DNA of 64,000 bases from Prunus persica (taxonomy: Eukaryota; Streptophyta; Magnoliopsida; Rosales; Rosaceae): assembly GCF_000346465.2 (NCBI RefSeq), contig NC_034016.1, positions 4,973,606 to 5,037,605 on the forward strand, given 5' to 3'. Both the position numbers and the translations under genes were made by a program. The notes beneath the pieces are model-generated. The model ran no database searches. It was not told the DNA's origin and saw only the letters and a program-made list of their open reading frames with translations. Position 1 is the first letter of the stretch. Every line of letters begins with the position of its first letter. Positions 25,226 through 38,600 of this stretch are shown in pieces.

Positions 25226-27480
25226 TGTTAGAAATATGCCCTAAAAGCAAATGCAAAAATGGAAACTTCTAAGGACATAACATTACATAAATACAATTAA
25301 TGTAGCATGAAAATCATTAGGAAACTTATACATAGGCTTTAAAGTGATAAGTCCATGGATTTCGATACATATGGAAAACAATCTAAAGACGTTAGATTCA
25401 CGAGACCTTTCCATTGAGATATATCATATCTCAAAATCCTGGTCATGGGATCACCAGTTAGACAATGGTGACCAGCAAAGACTGGTACACATTGTGTTTG
25501 CTCAATCAAGAGGATGACTAGTCTCAAGTCATTCGTGCAGAGACACTTATAAAAGTATGTAGGTCCTCAATAGAGATAGAGTTTATTGAATGAAATTGAC
25601 TATGAATTCTTGTATGGTAGTTTATTTATTCATAAGTGTCAGACAAGTAATTCTAAGTTGTGATAATGCAAGTTAGTCCTCAAACTTGAGACATGGCAGT
25701 TGTCTTGTGGACGAGTTATTTATCTTGAGAACACTATACGGTTGTATTAAGATACTATACAGTTCTCATGTACTTATCAATAAGTATATGATCAAGATAC
25801 TATAAAACAAGTTGTTACAACAATATAACACCCTAGGATTAGAACCCTAGACAACTGATAAGTGTACCCATTTTAGGTTATATGAATAGAAATAGTAAAA
25901 GACAAAATAGCAAAGAAAATTATCAGGAGCAGCAGAATGGAAGCGTACACTTGTATAGACTATTTGACCATAATCAATTGTACATAGGACAGATTCTAGT
26001 AAGTGTTCTAGATTGTCTTGGTTGTTGAAACACTGAAAATATGTAATCTATGCTCAAGAAAAGTACATATATATGTGCAATAGAGGTTGATATGTCAACC
26101 ATTTGGATGAGAAAGTGAGTCTCCTTTACAGGAGTAGTTCCTACCATGAATGATTAGTGTTTTTGAAGAAAATGACATTCTGGGGCAATAGCTCAGGCCA
26201 AGGAGCTCAGGTCTAATCAAGCATCCAAATTATTTAAGGAGACGTTACATAATGAACTGGTAACTCATGACATTGACTGTCTCAAAGTTGCAAAGAAAGT
26301 TGATATATATAGCACATTCACTAGCGCCTACTATATATCGGCTATGACTTGGTAAGCTTCTCAAGTGCAAAAGCATTGAAGTCATTTTAGGAAACTTATA
26401 TAGGTGATAAAGATATAATTCTACGGATTATGATACATATGGAAAGAAATCTAAAAACGTTAGATTGGCAAGACCTTTCCATTGAGATATATCACATCCT
26501 AAAATGTTCATGGGCATAGGATCACCAGTTGGCCAATGGTGAGTCGCAAAGACAGGTGCACACTATGTCTGCTCAATTAGGAGGATAGCTAGTCTCAAAT
26601 CATTCATGTAAAGACACTTAGACAAGTGTGTAGGATGCTAGAGAGTTTGCTGAATGCGATCGACTAAGAATTCTTATATGGTTGTTCTACTCATAAGTGT
26701 CAGATAAGTAATTCTTAGTTGAGATCATGCAAATTAGTCTTCAGAGCTGAGACATGACAGTTGTCTTGTGGATGAGTCGTCCATCCTTGAGAACACTATA
26801 CAGTTGTATTAAGATACTATTCAATTCTCATGTACTTATCAATAAGTATATACTTATCAATAAGTATACGATCATATAAGATATGATCAAGATACTATAA
26901 AAGAAGTTGTAACAACGATAGAACACCACAGGATTAGAACCTTGGACAACTGATAAATGTGGCCCTTTTGAGTTATATGAACACAAGTAGGCAAAAAAAG
27001 AAATAGTGAAGAAATTATCAAGAGCAGCAGATTGGAAGCGTACATTTGTATGGACTCTGATTTGATCCTAATCAATTGTATATAGGATAGATTCTAGAAA
27101 GTGTTCTAGTCTTGGTAGTTGAAACACTGAAAATATGTAATCTATGATCAAGAGCAGTACATATATGTGCAACAGAGGTTGATATTTCAACCATTTGGAT
27201 GAGAAAGTGAATCTCCTTAACAGGAGTAGTTCCTATCATGAATGATCAATATTTTTTAAGGAAATGTGATTCTGGGGCAATAGCTCAAGTCAAGGAACTC
27301 AGGTCTCATAAAGTATCCAAATTATTTGAGAAGACGTTACATAATGAGTTGGTAACTCATGACATCGACTGTCTCAAAGTTGCAAAGAAAGCTGATATAT
27401 ATCGGCACAGTCACTAGAGCCTAGTATATATAGGCTATTACCTAGTAAGCGTCTCAAGTGCAAACACATTGTGTGGCTGA
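25226..27480 (+). repeat. Repeat R1, copies c and d, tandemly duplicated (about 1.09 kb)
   Basis: The R1 start TGTTAGAAATATGCCC is at 25226. Two long direct copies follow, roughly 25300-26382 and 26383-27474. Both share blocks such as GAGACCTTTCCATTGAG, TTGAAACACTGAAAATATG, TGGGGCAATAGCTCA and GACTGTCTCAAAGTTGC at an offset of about 1093 bp. They are non-coding. Between the anchors the copies differ by small indels, so the duplication is not recent. Confidence 0.65.
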
Positions 27481-27506
27481 TTGGCTTTACATGCAAGTAG
27501 GAGACT

Positions 27507-27696
27507 ATTAGAAATATGCCCTAGAAGCCAATGAACAAAAGGAAACTTCTAAGGACATAACATTACATAAATACAATCAATAGGGCATGAAAGTCACTTT
27601 AAGAAACTTATAAATAGGTGAAAGTCCATGTTTTACGATACATATGGAAAGAAATCTAAAGACATTAGATTCATGAGACCTTTCCATTGAGATACA
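27507..27696 (+). repeat. Repeat R1, copy e, left part (interrupted)
   Basis: Starts TTAGAAATATGCCCTAGAAG and runs to GACCTTTCCATTGAGATAC, where the host LTR retrotransposon begins. The R1 sequence resumes at about 41653, minus about 130 bp, and again at 43984. This copy is therefore split by nested insertions. Confidence 0.65.
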
Positions 27697-28168
27697 TGAT
27701 AAGTCCATAAATATACTCATTTATGTACTTTTTTTACTTTGGTTTTGTAAGAGAATTAGATTTAAAAAGGGCTTATTACTTTATTTTTCTGATTTTCAGC
27801 TTTTCTGCGCTCTTAGAAGGTTTTTAAGGGAAAATTAACTTTTCGGAGGAATTTTAGCGCAAGACCAATTGGAGATGAAAGCTAACATCTTGAAGTTCAA
27901 TTTATGATTTTTCTAGAATTTTTTACTGAGCCAATTGGTACAGTATTAAAAGTAAAGTTAGCCCACGTACAGACAGGACAGTTTCATACAAGCTACGTGA
28001 ATGTGAAGAAACGGAAGCCTTTCCGAATTTTTCAAGTTACGTGCTATATATGGTTGGAAAGATAAGACATTTATCTTTCTAAAATATATTTTTAATGATT
28101 TTTCTACAAGGTCGAAGATCCCCAAATCGTGTGAACATTAGGCTGAGCTGTATTTCCCAGTGGAGTTA

Positions 28169-28196
28169 CACAACTACAAAAAAGCAAAAAGACGAC
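28169..28196 (+). repeat. CACTA left terminal inverted repeat
   Basis: Begins CACAACTACAAAAA and continues to AAAAAGACGACGG. It pairs with the right end, differing by A for T at the fourth base and a few indels. Confidence 0.88.
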
Positions 28197-29690
28197 GGTA
28201 AATCACCGTCGTGTATTGGGTTTTTCAATGGTCGTGGAATCCACCGTCATCTTTTCCCTCATAAACCACGACGCTAAATAACCGTCGTTGTTAACATATA
28301 CAACGTCATCAACAAATACAAAACGACGTCTTTGTACTGCAAAAAGATCTAAAAAAAGCAATCGAGGATGATAATAGACGACCAACTCTCTAAAAAAACC
28401 GTCGTTAAAAAGGAAAAATATGACACATATTAACAGAACAAGGCCGCAAGATAGACATACAACGACGAAAATACAAACACGACGACGTTAAATATAATTT
28501 TCACGACAATAAAAAATATGACGTCTTTAAATACATTAGAAGACGACGTTATTTATACCTACTACGTCGCATATATAAAAACAACCGTCGTAAAATTAAT
28601 TTTCCACTTCGATTTTTCGATAAAAGATGACGTGGAAATAGTTGTCAGTGTCATTATTTACGACGTATATGTTTATAGAGTAGACGTTGAAAAACTAAAC
28701 AACGTCGGTTACAAATATATGAGAGTCGTATTACAAAATTTATACGTCCTATTTTCAGAAACAAACAACGACGATAAATATTAGACGTTGTTAAATAAAA
28801 CAACGTCGGAAAAAAATAAAAACAGACGTGTTTAGTCTGCTAAAGTTCTAGAAAATAGTCGAGGATGAGAATAGACGACCAACTCAAAAAAATCACCGTC
28901 GTTAAAAAGGAAAAATATGACACATATTAAAAGAACAAGGCCGCAAGATATACATACAACGACGAAAACTAAAATACTACGCCGTTAAATATAATTTACC
29001 CGACAAGAAAAAATATGACGTCTTTAAATACATGAGAAGACGACGTTATTGAAATCTACTACGTCTCTTATTTACAAAAAACCGTCGTGAAATAAATTTT
29101 CCACTTCGATTTTTCTAAAAAAGATGACGTGGAAATAGTTGTCAGTGTCATTATTTACGACGTATACATTTATATAGTCGACGTTGTATTTATATGTATT
29201 CATTACTCACGACGCACTTAATAATATAGACGACGTTGAACTTCTAAACAACGTCGGTTCCAAATAAATGAGAGCCGTATTACAGAACATATAGACGGCG
29301 TAGATTATGATGAGAGCCGTATTACAAATAACGTCGTTTAATTGTTATTAGACGGCGGTTATAATGAATTTCCGTCGGAATTCATTTCGTTCCTCTTCGT
29401 TTATAAAAGAACTTGCGACGTGGAAAATGTATGATGACGTCGTATTTTTTAACGTTCAGATTATATATCTCGTTTTTTAGACGTCGTTATTATGGGATTG
29501 GAGTCGTGTTATTTTGAATTACATTACGATTCTTAATCCTTCCCCGACGTGATATCCTGGATAATTGCTTCACAATAGCGTCGTGGTTCTTCATTGTTAC
29601 GTTGCTTTAAGACGTCGGTAAATATGCTGAATAAATGGTTCACCATAACGTCGTGTTTTATTTGAACAGACGTTTTTTATGCAGAATATA
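28190..29690. repeat. CACTA left subterminal repeat array
   Basis: Dense, mixed-orientation short motifs built on ACGACG, ACGTCG, CCGTCG and GACGT, spaced about 15-50 bp apart. They include a tandem duplication of about 497 bp (about 28336-28835 and 28836-29300, both carrying GACGACCAACTC). By analogy with En/Spm these are binding sites for element-encoded protein. Their CpG content also makes them likely methylation targets. Confidence 0.8.
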
Positions 29691-29819
29691 ATGATGTAAT
29701 CTGGATCCAGTATTTTTTGCACTGATTGTTTTGTGGCCAAAACCTGTACAATGAAAGTGAAGAAATCACATTACAATATATTATAAAATGAATGTCATAC
29801 ACTGCCAATTACATAAGCA

Positions 29820-32800
29820 TCATTCAATCCATATATCTTCACACCCACCTCGAATATTTTGAGCCCCTAACTCACCCACCAGTTCATCAAATGTGTCAAC
29901 ATTTGGCATCCCTCTAGTAAATGGCTCACACTCAATTATCACATCACCTAAGACTTCATCACCAATAACATCATTATATTCTCTATTAGGCATTGATAAC
30001 ACTACCGACCAACCACGATGCATCGGGTCGTCAACAAAAAATATTTGTTTGACTTGAGAAGCCAAAACAAATTGGTCATTCCTATGTCCAATTTTACTCA
30101 AATTTACAAGGGTAAATCCAAGTTCGTCGACTACAAGACCAGAACTATCTATCCAATCACACCTAAAGACTGGGATTGTAAACTTTTGGTAGTCAAGGTC
30201 CCAAATTTCTTGAATGACACCATAGAAACCCATATTTGAGAGAATTGGGTTTTTATCCTTGGTACTAGCAACTTGCATGGTATGTGCAAGTAAATAAACT
30301 CCACTATTTTGAGTTGTCCGCACATCATCTTGTGCCTTGATATTGAATTTAATACCTTTAATAAGATAGCTCCTATATAATGGCACTGCCATGTTTGGAC
30401 CAGCTGCTAGCCACCTTAAATTTTCTGATACGCCATTATTGTCTTCCTCAAGTTCACTTTGAACCTGCAAATTAATCAAATCTTAATTCAATCTAACATA
30501 GAAATAAGAAGAAAATTAAAAGAGAAATATGTTATTCAACAACATATACCTTGAAGCGTAGCCATTGAATGAAAGTGCTATTGTGCTTATCCTGCAGCCA
30601 CTTTGTTCTCTTTCTAAATTTTGGATAAGCAATCTTGATGTGGATCATATGTTGCCTACATGACACGAAAAATTCAAGCATTACGGTCCCAAATATATAA
30701 GATAAACATAAGAAATAATTTAAAATGGAAACTTAAAGAATAAAACTCATACGTACTCGATATAAGGTAGGACTTCCTCCGTATTCTCCAAGACATATAG
30801 ATGTGCTTGATTCAACAGGTCCTGATCAACTACGCTCACTGTGCAACCTGATAATGGCTTTGAAACTCCCATCTTTTGGCTTGAAGGCACTCCAACTGTA
30901 CTAACATCAGATAAATGCTGAGTACAAAACTCTACCGATTCTTCAGCTATATACCGCTCAGCAATGCAACCTTCGGGACGAGTACGATTCTGAACATACC
31001 CCTTCAGCACTTTCATATATCTTTCAAACGGATACATCCACCTAAAATATACTGGCCCACATAGACGAACTTCTCTGACAAGATGTACTACTAGATGAAC
31101 CATGATATCAAAGAATGAAGGGGGAAAGTACTTCTCAAGCAAACACAGAGTAACTACTACATCTTCTTCCAACTTATCTAGCTTGGAAACATCAACAGTC
31201 TTTGCACATATAGCATTGAAGAAGAAGCACAAACGAGTTATTGCATACCTTGCAGGCTTCTCCAAAACAGAACGAATTGCCACAGGGAGCAATTGTTGCA
31301 TTAAGGTATGACAATCATGTGATTTAAGGCCAAGAAGTCTTGAATCTTGTAAAGATACAAGATTTTTAATATTTGAAGAATAACCTTCAGGGACCTTCAT
31401 ACCATAGAAAGAATTGCAAACCTCTCTCTTCTCTGCTCTTGACAAATTCCAAGGCCCAGGAGGCAAACGAGTACGTCTTTCTCCATACTCGGGTTGCAAA
31501 TCAGTTTTGACCCCCATGTTCAATAAATCTAATCGAGCAGCAATCCCATCTTTATTTTTTCCAGGGATCTCCAGCAATGTACCAATGATACTATCGCAAA
31601 CATTCTTCTCAATGTGCATAACATCTAGGGCATGCCTCACAGGAAGGTATTTCCAATACTCGAGATCAAAGAATATTGATTTCTTCTTCCAATAAACTCT
31701 GTCACCATTTTCAACCATATGCAGTACTTCTTCTCCGGTTAATGGCTCGGGAGGTATGCCATATTCAGGTTTCCCATTAAAAGCTGCACGTTGCCTCCTA
31801 TATGGATGATTGATTGGTAACCATTTTCTATGCCCAATGTAACAAATTTTGTGGCCATTTTTCAACCTGTGACTAGGTGTATCATCGCCGCATATTGGAC
31901 AAGCTTTATATCCTTTAACAACACAACCAGATAAGTTTCCATAGGCGGGGAAATCATTAATTGTCCACATTAATGCAGCTCTGAGTGTAAAGTATTCTCC
32001 ATTATGTGCATCATACACTCCTCTAATCCCAACCCACAAGGATTTTAAATCATCAATCAAAGGCTCCAAGTAGACGTCTATATCATTTCCGGGTTGTTTA
32101 GGACCGGAAATCAATAAGGTTAACATCATGAACTTTCGTTTCATGCACAGCCATGGAGGGAGATTATATGTAACTAAGATAACCGGCCAACAACTATATC
32201 TGCTACTTAGAGAACTGTGGGGATTGAATCCATCAGATGAAAGAGCCAATCTCAAGTTTCTCGGCTCATTACCAAACTCAGGCCATTTATCATCAAGAAG
32301 TTTCCAAGACGGGGAATCCGCCGGATGAGACATCTGACCGTCAATTGATTTTCTAGCAGCATGCCACCAAGTCAAACTCTTAGCTGTCTCATGTGATTGA
32401 AACATCCTTTTAAACCTTGGAATTGGGGAAAAATACCACACCACCTTCGCTGGCACACCCTCTTTCAAGATTGAATCTTTGCCTTCCTTCCACCTTGAGA
32501 TACCACAAGTAGGACAATTAGTTGAATCCTCATACTCCTTCCTATACAAGATGCAATCATTGGGGCATGCGTGCATTTTCTCATAACTCAGCCCCAATGC
32601 ACACAAAGTCTTTTTAGCCTCATACATGGAGGTTGGTATTGTATTTCCTTCTGGAAGCAAATCGCCTTGAAGTATCAATAATTCTGTAAAACAGACATCA
32701 CTCATCCCATGTTTTGCCTTCAAATTATACAACTTCACTAATGCCGATAACTTCGTGTACTTTCTACAACCAGGGTACACTGGTTGATCTCCATCCCCAA

Positions 32801-33179
32801 TCACATTGGCAAACTCATACGGATCCGAACCAAAATCACCAAAATCATTATCATCCATATCAATTTCTTCAGACACAAAACTGTACCTACTATGGCCATC
32901 ATCTTCTTCAACATTTCTGCTAGCATTAGTAGTTGCTTCCCAAGGTTCTTCGTGAAATGTCCAATTCTTATAGCTTTGGTCAATTCCATTAAAGTATAAG
33001 TGATCCCTTATAATTCCAACCCCAAACAACTTCAAATTAACACATTTAACACATGGACAACGGATATGTGTTGTAGTTAGAAGATTTTCTACAGCAAAGT
33101 TCAAAAATGCTTCCACCCCAAATTCATATGCCTTCGATCTTCTATCCGAGTGCATCCATGACTTATCCATCTCCGACAC
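29820..33179 (-). CDS. TNP2-type CACTA transposase, 3 exons, apparently intact
   Basis: Catalyses cut-and-paste movement of the CACTA element. Exons (minus): 33179-30757, 30655-30550, 30464-29820. GT-AG junctions join in frame to 1057 residues. Residues 4-79 (MDKSWM start, CPCVKC) match the transposase-associated N-terminal domain. A Cys cluster, CPNDC..CPTCG, is at 205-225. The tnp2 core (Transposase_21) covers about 242-460, with SSDGFNP at 314-320 and ACPICGD at 426-432; ALDVMHIEKN is at 517-526. DUF4218 covers about 621-735 and DUF4216 about 895-965 in exon 3. If intron 1 is not spliced the frame stops after YIEYV. The start could be Met1 or Met4. No stop or frameshift interrupts the domains, so activity is plausible but unproven. 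Confidence 0.92.
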
Positions 33180-33239
33180 TATAACCTATTATCTATAATA
33201 AAGTGAAAATACAGGCAATGACCATTACTATAGCAGATT

Positions 33240-35640
33240 ATACAATGATCTAATCGCAAGTAATACACAACAGAGACGACGGGTTTTAAACAAAAACAGA
33301 CGTATTTGGCATATATAGACGACGGATTTTCAACAGACGTCGTCTATTATAAGTAATACAAACGACGGTTTATGAAAAAACCGTCGTGTATAAGTAATAC
33401 AACGACGGTAGTTTAAAAAAACCATCGTGTAATCGTCGTCGTATGCCTTAAAATTCGTCGTGTCTCAGTTTATTTTCAAGAACACAAAACCCATTAAGAA
33501 CACAACATATATATGAAACCAAGCAAGAAACCAACATATACATGAAACCAAGCATGAAAACAATAAATCCATTCCCAATTCAACATAACATAGGGTGATT
33601 AAAAGATACGACAAAATTAAATCCATTCCCAATTCAACATAACAGATAATGTAATCCATGAACCCATTAAACAGAAAATCCATGAACCCATACCTATAAG
33701 CACATTATTAACAGATCGCAAAGCATACACATAAAACCCTTTAACAAAACAACCTAATATCATTCAATGAATTTACAAGGGGAAGATAGGGTTTGTACTT
33801 ACAGGTTGGACGAGCTCACAGATTCGACGGAGCCTGGAGAGTGCAACTTTTAATTAGAGCAGAAGTGAGAGAGCGAAATGTTATGTCGCGCGAAATCTGA
33901 AAATTTTAGGTTTCAGGGTTCGAAGTATAAGAATAAGAGCCAAATCTTAAAAAATTTAGGTCGCGCGAAAATTTTTAGAGCTCGCGCGTTTTAAAACGTC
34001 GAAAGAAAAACCAAGGCGAAAGTTCTACAAGTACCGACGTAAATTTAATATTCCACGACGGAAACTTCATTTTCGGATTAAGAACGTAAGGCCGTTCATT
34101 TTGAAGCTTCATTTTTCGGATTAATTTTAAATTAATTTTGAATTTTTTATATAACGACGACTGAAAAACCACGTCGGTGTTAAGAAATTAAAGACGTTGT
34201 AAATTATATAAACCGACTTACATATTAAAATGACGTCGTTTAAAGCGTAAACCATGTCGTATGTTTTACTGTACGACGTAAAATATGTATTCCACGACGC
34301 AACCACCGTCGTTAAAAATTAATACCCTAAACCCATAAAACTAAATTATACAATTTAAAAAATTAAGTTTATAAAAGGTTTTATGGTTTTAAAGCCTAAC
34401 ATATACCCTAGACTACCCAAAAATTATATTATGACTCATCAAAACAATTTTGTTTTGGATGGTCATTTTAAATTTTTGTTATTCAAAATGAATTTTTTCA
34501 AGGTTTATGTGGAAGAAAATATATCAATGACTTCATAGGAGTTGACTTTTCAATTTTCTGATTTATTTTAAATTTATTTTGAATATTTTGATATAAAAAT
34601 AATAAAATATTCTTACCACAACAACAAACCACGTCGGTGTTAATAAATTGTAGACGTTGTAAATTGTAATAGACTACTAAGTCGTTAAAATGACGTCGTT
34701 AAAATGAGAAACCATGGCGGCTATTTAACTATACGACGTAAAATATATATTCCACGACGCAACCACCATCGTTAAAAATTAATACCCTAAACCCATAAAA
34801 CTAAATTACAATTTAAAAAATTAAGTTTATAAAAGGTTTTATGGTTTTAAAGCCTAACATATACCCTAGACTACCCAAAAATTATACTTTAAAAATAAAC
34901 CCCAATAAATAACAACCCTAATCTCTAAACCCTAGACTCTAAACCCTAAACCATAAAACTAGAAGTGATTTTATGACTCATCAAAACAATTTTGTTTTGG
35001 ATGGTCATTTTAAATTTTTGTTATTCAAAATGAATTTTTTCAAGGTTTATGTGGAAGAAAATATATCAATGACTTCATAGGAGTTGACTTTTCAATTTTC
35101 TGATTTATTTTAAATTTATTTTGAATATTTTGATATAAAAATAATAAAATATTCTTACCACAACAACAAACCACGTCGGTGTTAATAAATTGTAGACGTT
35201 GTAAATTGTAATAGACTACTAAGTCGTTAAAATGACGTCGTTAAAATGAGAAACCATGGCGGCTATTTAACTATACGACGTAAAATATATATTCCACGAC
35301 TTAACCGCTGTCGTTACATAAACGTCGTCGATGATACCCTGAACCCTTAAGAAATTGAAGATGTTGTAAACCATAAACGACTCAATTGTTCAAAGAACGT
35401 CGTCTAACTATATTTTTACGTCGTATTTGTTTAAAACACGAAACAACAAAATACGACGGTTTTTGACTTTATTAGGTCGTTGGAAAAGTATTACACGTCG
35501 GTTAAGCAATTTGTATGTTTGTTTTTTTTTAATTTAAGAAAACCTCAACAAATTTTTACATTACATATTATAGAGAAAATTTGTATGTTTGTTTTTTTTT
35601 CTAACTATATTTTTACGTCGTATTAGGGTTTATAAATAAA
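33240..35640. repeat. CACTA internal CGACG-rich spacer with duplicated block
   Basis: Spacer between the two element genes, mostly non-coding. The same CGACG/CGTCG motifs recur throughout. A block ending TCCACGACGCAACCACC is repeated: the anchor TCCACGAC occurs at 34291, 34751 and 35293, giving direct copies of about 460 and 542 bp that are nearly identical. The second is longer by a telomere-like insert (34918-34959). The region 33690-34000 has no CGACG motifs and may be the 5' leader of the transposase gene. Confidence 0.7.
34918..34959. repeat. Telomere-like CCCTAAA stretch
   Basis: Interspersed CCCTAAA-like units (AACCCTAGACTC, AAACCCTAAACC) occur inside one copy of the internal duplication and not in the preceding copy. 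The run is short and degenerate, so it is not a telomere. Confidence 0.55.
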
Positions 35641-35647
35641 AAGAAAT

Positions 35648-38600
35648 TCAATCACAGACGACGATATTTTTCATAACCGACGTAGTATATCCATTCAACG
35701 ACGTTAATTTTACATGACCGTCGTTGATAATACAAAAAACGACGTGAAATGTATGAAGGTAATTTCTTCTTACCTTATTCTCAAACCCCAAGGAAGGATC
35801 CATGATGATGTCCCTCATGAAGCGCATCACATAATACCCGCATTCGACATTGCTGGATTGCTTTGGTGTGCCTGAGAGAGTTTTCCAAATTACATTTTTA
35901 CGTCCTGCTCGGGCTATGTGGGTATTATATATTTTTAAAGCACTGTTCACGATGTTTTTCGCCTCTTCGTCGACCACACGATGACCTGGCAGAGGATCCA
36001 GAAAATAGACGGTCTCCTTCTTTGCTCTTACAATCAGCAAGATCCAATGACGGCTGCACAAAATTAATATAAAAACGACGGTTATTTACAAAAACGACGT
36101 ATTATAGTATTTCACACGACGAAATAAAGTAGATAACGATGACATTATATATTTATCACGACGATAAATAAATACCGACGTGGTTAGTAGTTTCAAACGA
36201 CTAAATAAAATAAAACACCGACGTGGTTAGTTTATAAGCTATCATTTATTGAAAATCATAAAAACAAAATCCTAAGGAGACTAACCCTGGATTGTAAGGC
36301 ATCATGAAAATCTGTTCACCGTCTGTCTTCTGAAGTCGAGCTGCTACCAGTCGTGATCTTTCAGTTATTGTGCCAGAGTTGGCACTAACTGTAGCAGGGT
36401 CGATAAAGCCAACCATGCTGCACATATTGGCTTGTTTCAAAACATCGTGTAAGTACCTAAATACATAAAATAATATAAACAAGTCAGCACAAAACAACAC
36501 GACGGTTATGTATAAAAAAACGACGTATTATAATATTTCACACGACGTACTGAAATAGATGAGGACGTTATAATATATTTATCACGACGGTAGTTAGTTA
36601 AGACGACGTGGTTAGTTAGTTAAGACGACACAATATATAAACCAACGAGGTATTATTTTAGAAGTACAAACCTCATATATACAGCCAATACAGTAGCTCC
36701 AATTTCTTCCATGCCTGCAAATTGTGTAATATCTTCAGGCAGGAGGAAGGTATCGCGCTCACCACCAAACACCTCCTTATCAATTGTAAATTGGAGTGTC
36801 TTATCCTCAGGCAGGAGTGTCGTTTCCACAAAACGACAAAGGGTTTTTAAAGAAGATGGCGCCTCCATATTTGAATAATCACCAACTTCAATAACCTGTT
36901 TAAAGAAATAAAAAAAAATGACGTGGTAATTCAATAAAGACGACGGTTTAAGGAATAAAACGTCGTCTTAAAAGTATTTAAACGACGGTGAAAAAACTGT
37001 CGTGGTAATTCAATAAAGACGACGGTTTTATGAATAAAGCGTCGTCTGAAACCATTTAAACGACGGTGCAAAAACCGTCGTTTAAATATTTTATTACGTC
37101 TTAAAAAAATTCCGCCGTCTAAGTTGTAAACAAACGACGGATTAAATAAAAATATCGACGTCTGAAATTTTGAAAAGCAAATAAAAAAGGCAAAGTTATG
37201 TGAACATACCTTGTCGTCATGCTTTTCTTCATCTTCTTTCTCCTTTTCTTCTTCCTTCTCTTCATCTCTTTTTTCTTCTTCCTTCTCTTCATCTGGCTGA
37301 TGTTTCCCCATTTTGGCAGTATCATCCTCCAAATGTAGGGATCTCACATCACCTCCAGAGCAGCTAGCTTTGTCAGACATTGGATTTTTGGGGCTTTGGC
37401 TAATTCTTGGTTTAAGCATGCTTGGATCAAAATTGGGAATTAATTGGGAAAGCTGACTCAGGAAATGCTCCCTCTCAGCCTCTACCAATTGTTTTGTCCT
37501 AGCCTCCATCCTTAAGGCCTCTTCCCTTGCCTTAGCCTCCATCTTTTTAGTCTCTTCTTGAAGGAGAACTCTTAAACTGTCCTTCAAACGGTCGTCAAAG
37601 CTCACCCTCTGTGGTTTGGGCAAATTGAAATATTGCCTTGGGGAAACACCAGCACCAACTCCCCTCACTCTGCCTGGATGCTCGGGGCCCAAAGCCATGG
37701 TCAGCACATCATTGCTGCCATCTACTCTGACTTTGCCTTCCGAGACTTGTTTCTGCAATTCATCCTAAAACAAAGATAAACAAAAAAACACACGACGGTT
37801 ATTTATGTACAAACGATGTATTATATAATTTCACACGACGCAATAACGTATAAACCGACGTTATTATAACTTATCACGACGGTAGTTATACCGACGTGGT
37901 TATTTATTTAAAACGACGAAATGAATAAACAACCGACGTCTTATGCTATAATTAAAGAAAACAGAGTAGTGATTCCTATTTAGACCGTTAACGACGTTTT
38001 TAAAAAAGTTTCGACGTGGTAACATCATTCACACGACGCGAAAATGAACCACCGACGTCTTATGCTATAATTACAGAAAACATAGTACTGATTCCTATTT
38101 AGACCTTTAACGACGTTTTTAAAAACTTTTCGACGTGGTAATATCATTCACACGACGAAAAATATAACATACGACGTAATAAGAATAATTCACAGTTTAA
38201 TAAAAATTTAAAACAGAGTGATAGTAGGCTTACAATTAATTTTGCTTTCTCTGCCACCTTTGGATCAGGGATGTTACCATGTTTGTCCTGTCTAGCTCTC
38301 TTCCATAAGGTAGATCGATCAATTTCTACCCCAGGCATGGTTTCCTCCAATTGATCCTCCAATCCAGCATATCCTTTTCGAGACAATCGATGATTGTACT
38401 CGAGTTTCTCCCTAATCTGTGCATGTTGAGAATGCACAGACTCAAAATCTTTGGATAGCCTTGAAGCTACAAAGGCATCCCATTGTGCTTTCTCTATGAA
38501 TTTATATGTTTCAGGGGGTTGGCTTAATTTCTCCCTGTCATTGGTGTATGGAAGGATATAATGCCTCGTTAGTGTAGACTTGAAATCCTTCCATTTCTTG

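Noticed and set aside
28518..28784. 88-codon open frame in the left CACTA end
   Set aside because: It consists of subterminal repeat motifs and is not matched by the duplicated block to the right.
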